The translations under genes were made by a program, and so were the position numbers. The notes below the pieces were generated by a model, which did not search any database, had not been told where the DNA came from, and worked only from the letters and a program-made list of their open reading frames with translations. From assembly GCA_910587495.1 (NCBI GenBank), contig CAJUMT010000125.1:1-10296 (forward strand): DNA of 10,296 bases. The letters are read 5' to 3'. Shown one piece after another: positions 7,808 to 10,296 of the stretch (within the stretch, counting starts at the first letter, position 1; each line of letters opens with the position of its first letter). The stretch comes from an uncultured Lachnospiraceae bacterium (GTDB lineage Bacteria > Bacillota_A > Clostridia > Lachnospirales > Lachnospiraceae).

Positions 7808-8500
7808 ATGAACTATCTGTGGGCAGGTATGATGCTGGTGGCGATTGTATACGGCGCCATCCACGGGACGATTCCCGAGGTGACCCAGGCGGCGCTGGAT
7901 TCTTCCAAGGAGGCGGTGACCCTCTGTGTTACCATGCTGGGGATCCTTTCCTTCTGGATGGGACTGATGCAGATCGCCAGCGCCTCCGGACTGATCGGTC
8001 GGCTGACCAGAGGAATCCAGCCGATTCTTCGGTGGCTGTTTCCCCGGATTCCCAAAGGACATCCGGCACTGGAGCAGATTGCGGTGAATTGTATTGCGAA
8101 TGTGCTGGGCCTCGGCTGGGCGGCGACACCGGCGGGGCTGAAGGCCATGGAGGAGCTTAAAAATCTGGAAGAGGAGCGGCGGGCAGCAGGCGGAACTTTT
8201 CCGGGACGGCAGACAGGAGCAGCAGCCGGGGAAAGAAGCAGGCGTCCGGGAATGCAGAATGCAGGAGGACGCCGTTATCCTGCAGTGCCGAAGGGCGTGG
8301 CCAGCGATGAGATGTGTGTATTTCTGATCCTGAATATTTCCTCGCTGCAGCTCATTCCCATGAATGTGGTGGCGTACCGGAGTCAGTATGGAAGTGTGAA
8401 TCCGACGGCGATCGTGGGGCCTGCGATCCTGGCGACGGCGGTGAGTACGCTGGCGGGGGTTATTTTTTGCAAAGTGATGGATGGGAAGCGGAGGACGTGA
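7808..8500 (+). CDS. spmA: Spore maturation protein A (nucleoside-recognition/GATE family)
   Basis: SpmA is an integral membrane protein needed, with SpmB, for spore core dehydration. The 230 residues start with hydrophobic helices (MNYLWAGMMLVAIVYGAIHG, 1-20; LGILSFWMGLMQIA, about 44-57). They contain the family core IPKGHPALEQIAVN (81-94) and NVLGLGWAATPAGLKAMEEL (98-117), and end with ILNISSLQLIPMNVVAYR and a last helix rich in Ala/Val. A Gly/Arg-rich loop of about 21 extra residues (about 130-152) is missing from the truncated second copy downstream. CGGGAG sits before the ATG. The 96 bases separating it from the ATPase gene hold no terminator and no convincing promoter; CATAAGAT at 7770-7777 faintly resembles a sigma-E -10. 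spmB is not in the window. The 3' half is duplicated at 9759-10100. Confidence 0.9.
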   Translation: MNYLWAGMMLVAIVYGAIHGTIPEVTQAALDSSKEAVTLCVTMLGILSFWMGLMQIASASGLIGRLTRGIQPILRWLFPRIPKGHPALEQIAVNCIANVLGLGWAATPAGLKAMEELKNLEEERRAAGGTFPGRQTGAAAGERSRRPGMQNAGGRRYPAVPKGVASDEMCVFLILNISSLQLIPMNVVAYRSQYGSVNPTAIVGPAILATAVSTLAGVIFCKVMDGKRRT

Positions 8501-8513
8501 GTTCTTCGCTTTT
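8096..8513 (+). repeat. Direct repeat copy 1: spmA 3' half plus terminator hairpin
   Basis: This is copy 1 of a long direct repeat whose second copy begins at 9759. The first part aligns at an offset of 1663, and the part after a 63-base gap at 1600. Identity by eye is about 83% in the first 100 bases. The stretch 8417-8493 against 10017-10093 has only one mismatch. Similarity starts at GCGAAT (Ala97-Asn98 of SpmA) and fades just after the terminator stem. Confidence 0.88.
8487..8513 (+). terminator. Terminator-like hairpin at the end of spmA copy 1
   Basis: AGCGGAGGA (8487-8495) can pair with TTCTTCGCT (8502-8510) through nine pairs, two of them G-U, around a six-base loop. Only a short T stretch (8510-8513) follows, so it may terminate poorly. 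It is homologous to the better terminator at the end of the second spmA copy. Confidence 0.5.
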
Positions 8514-8565
8514 ATATGCTATAAAAGCCAGAGGATGGACTTTGTCTAAAAAAAATAAAAGATTG

Positions 8566-8594
8566 TTGAGAAGCAAAGTTTTTTGGGATATACT
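8566..8594 (+). promoter_or_regulatory. Sigma-A-type promoter for the MNT/HEPN pair
   Basis: TTGAGA (8566-8571) and TATACT (8589-8594) are separated by exactly 17 bases, a near-consensus vegetative promoter. Transcription would begin near 8600, giving a leader of roughly 43 bases to the ATG at 8644. Lying after the spmA hairpin, it would express the cassette independently of spmA. No clear operator palindrome is visible. Confidence 0.65.
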
Positions 8595-8643
8595 AAAAAA
8601 GAAATGGATATTAGAATTTAAGAAATATATGAGGTATATGAGG

Positions 8644-8979
8644 ATGAAAGAAAATATAAAGAATATTGCGTCTGAAGTAAATGAAGAACTGATAAAACTA
8701 TTTGGTGGGAAAATTGAACGTATCATTTTATATGGCTCATATGCCCGTGGGGATTTTAATTTAGAGTCAGATGTTGACATTATGATCTTGTTAAACTGCG
8801 AACAAAAAGAAATAACGGAAAGACGAAAAGAGATCAGCAGAATTGCAAGTCGGATTGGTTTGAAAAATGATATTATGGTTTCGCTTCTTGCCCGTAACTA
8901 TACTGATTATAAAAATCAAATGAAGTATCAGCCATTTTATCAAAACATTGAGAAGGAAGGCATGAACATTTATGGATAA
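8644..8979 (+). CDS. MNT-type nucleotidyltransferase, probable antitoxin of a MNT/HEPN pair
   Basis: This is a minimal nucleotidyltransferase of 111 residues (pol-beta fold). The active site is complete: GS (31-32), ten residues, then DVD (43-45), the GSx10DxD pattern, seen as YGSYARGD (30-37) and SDVDIMIL (42-49). In the studied MntA/HepT systems such enzymes neutralise a HEPN ribonuclease by transferring AMP to it. The ATG at 8644 has GAGG at 8631-8634, nine bases upstream. In-frame ATGs at 8629 and 8638 are possible but worse placed. The open frame extends further upstream only through the spmA shadow and before the promoter at 8566-8594. The stop overlaps the HEPN start by eight bases, so the two are translationally coupled. 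The gene is AT-rich relative to spmA. Antitoxin function is inferred from family and pairing. Confidence 0.82.
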   Translation: MKENIKNIASEVNEELIKLFGGKIERIILYGSYARGDFNLESDVDIMILLNCEQKEITERRKEISRIASRIGLKNDIMVSLLARNYTDYKNQMKYQPFYQNIEKEGMNIYG

Positions 8980-9376
8980 AGCAAGGGCGGACCTGGCCAA
9001 ATATCGTTTAGGGACAGCGAAACAATGTATTATATCGGCAAAAGCATTGATAGAAATATCAGATTACAAAGGTGCGGCAAATCGTTCTTATTATGCTGTT
9101 TTTCATTGTATGCGAAGTGTATTGGCATTATCCTCTATAGATTTTTCAAAGCATTCTGCGGTGGGAGCTTATTTTCGAAAAGAATATATAAAGACGGGAA
9201 TATTTGATGTATCAATGTCAGATATTATATCAGAAGCCTTTGATATTCGCAGCGACAGCGATTATAATGACTATTTTGTGATTTCGAAAAAAGAGGTTGA
9301 AGAACAGGTGATAAATGCGCAGTATTTTTATGACAGAGTTGAGGAATATGTTACGGCACAAATTAAACATATATAA
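8972..9376 (+). CDS. HEPN domain protein, probable toxin of the MNT/HEPN pair
   Basis: This is a 134-residue all-helical HEPN protein resembling the PF05168-like group. The conserved core AANRSYYAVFHCMRSVLA (35-52) contains Arg38 and His45, an R-x6-H arrangement expected to form a metal-independent RNase site in a dimer. SKHSAVGAYF (59-68) and the tail motif AFDIRSDSDYND (89-100) also match this group. It overlaps the upstream MNT gene by eight bases, the usual two-gene toxin-antitoxin layout. There is no Tyr two residues after the motif His (the sequence is H-C-M), unlike the R-x4-H-x-Y motif of the HepT group, although Tyr40 and Tyr41 lie within the motif. Some members of this group may act as accessory domains of the nucleotidyltransferase rather than as toxins, so toxicity is not certain. 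Confidence 0.8.
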   Translation: MDKARADLAKYRLGTAKQCIISAKALIEISDYKGAANRSYYAVFHCMRSVLALSSIDFSKHSAVGAYFRKEYIKTGIFDVSMSDIISEAFDIRSDSDYNDYFVISKKEVEEQVINAQYFYDRVEEYVTAQIKHI

Positions 9377-9430
9377 AATTGAAAAAAGTGTCATTTACTA
9401 AAAATATAGTTTTTCAGTGTGTAACAGCCA

Positions 9431-9644
9431 ATGAGACAGAGCCACCTCTGCATGGATGAAAGAGAAGTATTCAAATTGTGTAATCTGAGTAAAGATGTAG
9501 AGGAAAATGGAATTAAAAAAAGGGATTCTAATCTCTCTGCAGAATTTAATGGAGAGCGAAGGATGGTCTTTGAAGAGGACGATGGAAGCATTTGGAATTC
9601 CGGAGTCTGAGAAACTGCAGTATGCGTACAAGTTGAAAATATAA
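9431..9644 (+). pseudogene. Frameshifted C-terminal remnant of an Rpn/PD-(D/E)XK-transposase-like gene
   Basis: Two overlapping short frames together resemble the C-terminal tail of Rpn/PDDEXK-family proteins. Frame one (ATG 9431, stop 9608-9610) contains EVFKLCNLSKDVEENGIKK. The other frame (from about 9507, stop 9642-9644) continues with KKGILISLQNLMESEGW and EAFGIPESEKLQYAYKLK. They join if one A is removed from the run at 9515-9521, giving the ENGIKKGIL pattern usual for these tails. The nuclease domain and most of the gene are absent. It is probably a leftover of a mobile or defence-type gene carried with the cassette. The match is by memory of family tails, not by search. The rest of the 9377-9758 gap is AT-rich, with nothing I can support. 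Confidence 0.45.
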
Positions 9645-9758
9645 GATGATCTGTAAAGAGTTTTAGACCGCAAAATATTACATAATTACACAAAACAGAA
9701 TATAATTCGCAAAAGTATAAACAAAATATAAAAAATATTTAGTCCGTGCTTGACACAA

Positions 9759-10100
9759 GCGAATATTTTAGGCCTCGGCTGGGCGGCGACGTCGGCGGGG
9801 TTAAAGGCAATGGAGGAGTTTAAGAACCTCGAGGAGGAACGGCGGGCAGCAGGAGGGATAACAGGAGGCCGCTATTATCCGGCGGTGCCGAAGAGCGTGG
9901 CCAGAGATGAGATGTGCGTGTTTTTGATTTTAAATATTTCCTCATTGCAGTTGATCCCGATGAACGTGGTGGCGTACCGGAGTCAGTATGGGAGCGTGAA
10001 TCCGACAGCGATTGTAGGGCCTGCGATCCTGGCGACGGCGGTGAGTACGCTGGCAGGGGTTATTTTTTGCAAAGTGATGGATGGGAAGCGGAGAGTTTAA
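9759..10100 (+). pseudogene. 5'-truncated spmA copy
   Basis: This open frame encodes residues equivalent to Ala97 through the C-terminus of SpmA, from ANILGLGWAAT to KVMDGKRRV. It lacks the N-terminal 96 residues and therefore the first membrane helices. The only start-like codon just upstream, TTG at 9750, has no Shine-Dalgarno site, so it is probably not translated. The conserved Pro in AATPAG is Ser here, and the Gly/Arg-rich loop of the full copy is missing. Most other differences are synonymous, so the two halves diverged under selection before being brought together, which suggests two strain sources rather than a fresh tandem duplication. The frame has not yet been broken. Confidence 0.8.
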
Positions 10101-10115
10101 ATTGGGCTCTTCGCT
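9759..10115 (+). repeat. Direct repeat copy 2: spmA 3' half plus terminator stem
   Basis: This copy matches 8096-8510. Similarity begins at GCGAAT, includes a perfect 20-base match GGCCTCGGCTGGGCGGCGAC (9771-9790 against 8108-8127), lacks a 63-base segment found in copy 1, and continues through the terminator stem. Sequence before 9759 is AT-rich and unrelated to the spmA 5' half. Confidence 0.88.
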
Positions 10116-10125
10116 GTTGTTTTTT
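10087..10125 (+). terminator. Rho-independent terminator after spmA copy 2
   Basis: AGCGGAGAG (10087-10095) pairs with CTCTTCGCT (10107-10115) over nine pairs with one G-U, around an 11-base loop. A T-rich tail with six consecutive T residues (10120-10125) follows. It overlaps the stop codon. It is stronger than the homologous hairpin after copy 1, suggesting this is the native 3' end of the spmA transcription unit. Confidence 0.72.
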
Positions 10126-10296
10126 AAATTAAAGTATGAAAAGGGATATAAATATGATATATTAGTGATAGAGTGAAAGAAAATGGAAATAATTTATTAT
10201 GTAAACAGAAACAGGTGATCAAGATACAGAAAATATTTACCTGGATTCTTTTATCAGAACCTTTTTCTCCTATGCACCTGCTACGGAACGGACAGT
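10126..10296 (+). other. AT-rich tail with no assignable gene
   Basis: No gene, RNA or repeat can be supported here. Frames open at the right edge exist on both strands (for example one on + after the TAA near 10190), but none has a start codon with a ribosome binding site and none resembles a family I know. It may be the leader or start of the next cargo gene beyond the window. Confidence 0.4.

Noticed and set aside
7661..8148. Reverse-strand open frames over the start of spmA
   Set aside because: They are shadows of spmA produced by its GC-rich codons. The + strand frame is a clear SpmA.
8314..8643. Long upstream extension of the MNT frame
   Set aside because: It is a shadow frame of the spmA 3' end, also open in the second spmA copy, and it lies before the promoter at 8566-8594.
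9381..9415. Inverted GAAAAA/TTTTTC after the HEPN gene as a terminator
   Set aside because: Only six A-T-rich pairs with a loop of about 23 bases and no GC stem.
9507..9530. Programmed frameshift at the A7 run joining the Rpn-like frames
   Set aside because: Joining needs a +1 shift, not the common -1 slip, and the rest of the gene is missing, so decay is simpler.
9391..9693. Reverse-strand open frame of 100 codons
   Set aside because: It has no family resemblance and is antisense to the Rpn-like remnant, with no ribosome binding site.
9750..9772. TTGACA at 9750-9755 as a promoter -35 for the truncated spmA
   Set aside because: Nothing like a -10 lies 16-18 bases downstream, where conserved spmA coding sequence already runs.
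1..10296. CRISPR array, tRNA or rRNA genes, insertion sequence
   Set aside because: No short regularly spaced repeats, tRNA cloverleaf, rRNA stretch, transposase or terminal inverted repeats could be found by reading both strands.

Overview
The window reads as chromosomal DNA of an endospore-forming Clostridia member, most likely Lachnospiraceae. The reasons are the gene order holB, ricT (PSP1), rsmI and a TrmN6-type methylase, which resembles the Bacillus subtilis holB-yaaT-yabA-yabB-yabC cluster; strong Gly/Ala-rich Shine-Dalgarno sites; a spore maturation gene (spmA); and protein sequences typical of that family. All genes I accept are on the + strand.

Positions 86-5660 hold a tightly packed housekeeping operon: DNA polymerase III delta' (holB), the PSP1/RicT protein, the 16S rRNA methylase RsmI, a TrmN6-like tRNA adenine methylase, a MATE efflux transporter, and the tRNA t6A37 methylase TrmO. 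Genes overlap or are a few bases apart, so they are probably co-transcribed.

At about 5660 the composition changes abruptly to AT-rich. TrmO has lost its stop codon and runs in frame into a 675-codon gene with its own excellent ribosome binding site. That gene encodes an unrecognised N-terminal domain, a P-loop ATPase (nSTAND/archaeal-ATPase type), a probable winged helix, and a C-terminal region with an R-x4-H motif that I read as a HEPN nuclease. This looks like defence or abortive-infection cargo placed at the 3' end of trmO.

From 7808 the sequence returns to GC-rich DNA with a complete spmA ending in a terminator-like hairpin. An AT-rich cassette follows (about 8516-9758): its own sigma-A-type promoter, a minimal nucleotidyltransferase (MNT) gene overlapping a HEPN gene (a toxin-antitoxin type pair), and the frameshifted tail of an Rpn/PD-(D/E)XK-type gene. 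A second, 5'-truncated and diverged copy of the spmA 3' half follows (9759-10100), with a better terminator. The MNT/HEPN cassette is therefore bracketed by about 400-bp direct repeats made of the spmA 3' end. The last 170 bases hold nothing I can assign.

The most interesting picture is a trmO-spmA interval acting as an insertion hotspot that has received two HEPN-bearing modules. One is fused in frame to a tRNA anticodon-loop modification enzyme. The other is flanked by a duplicated core-gene end.
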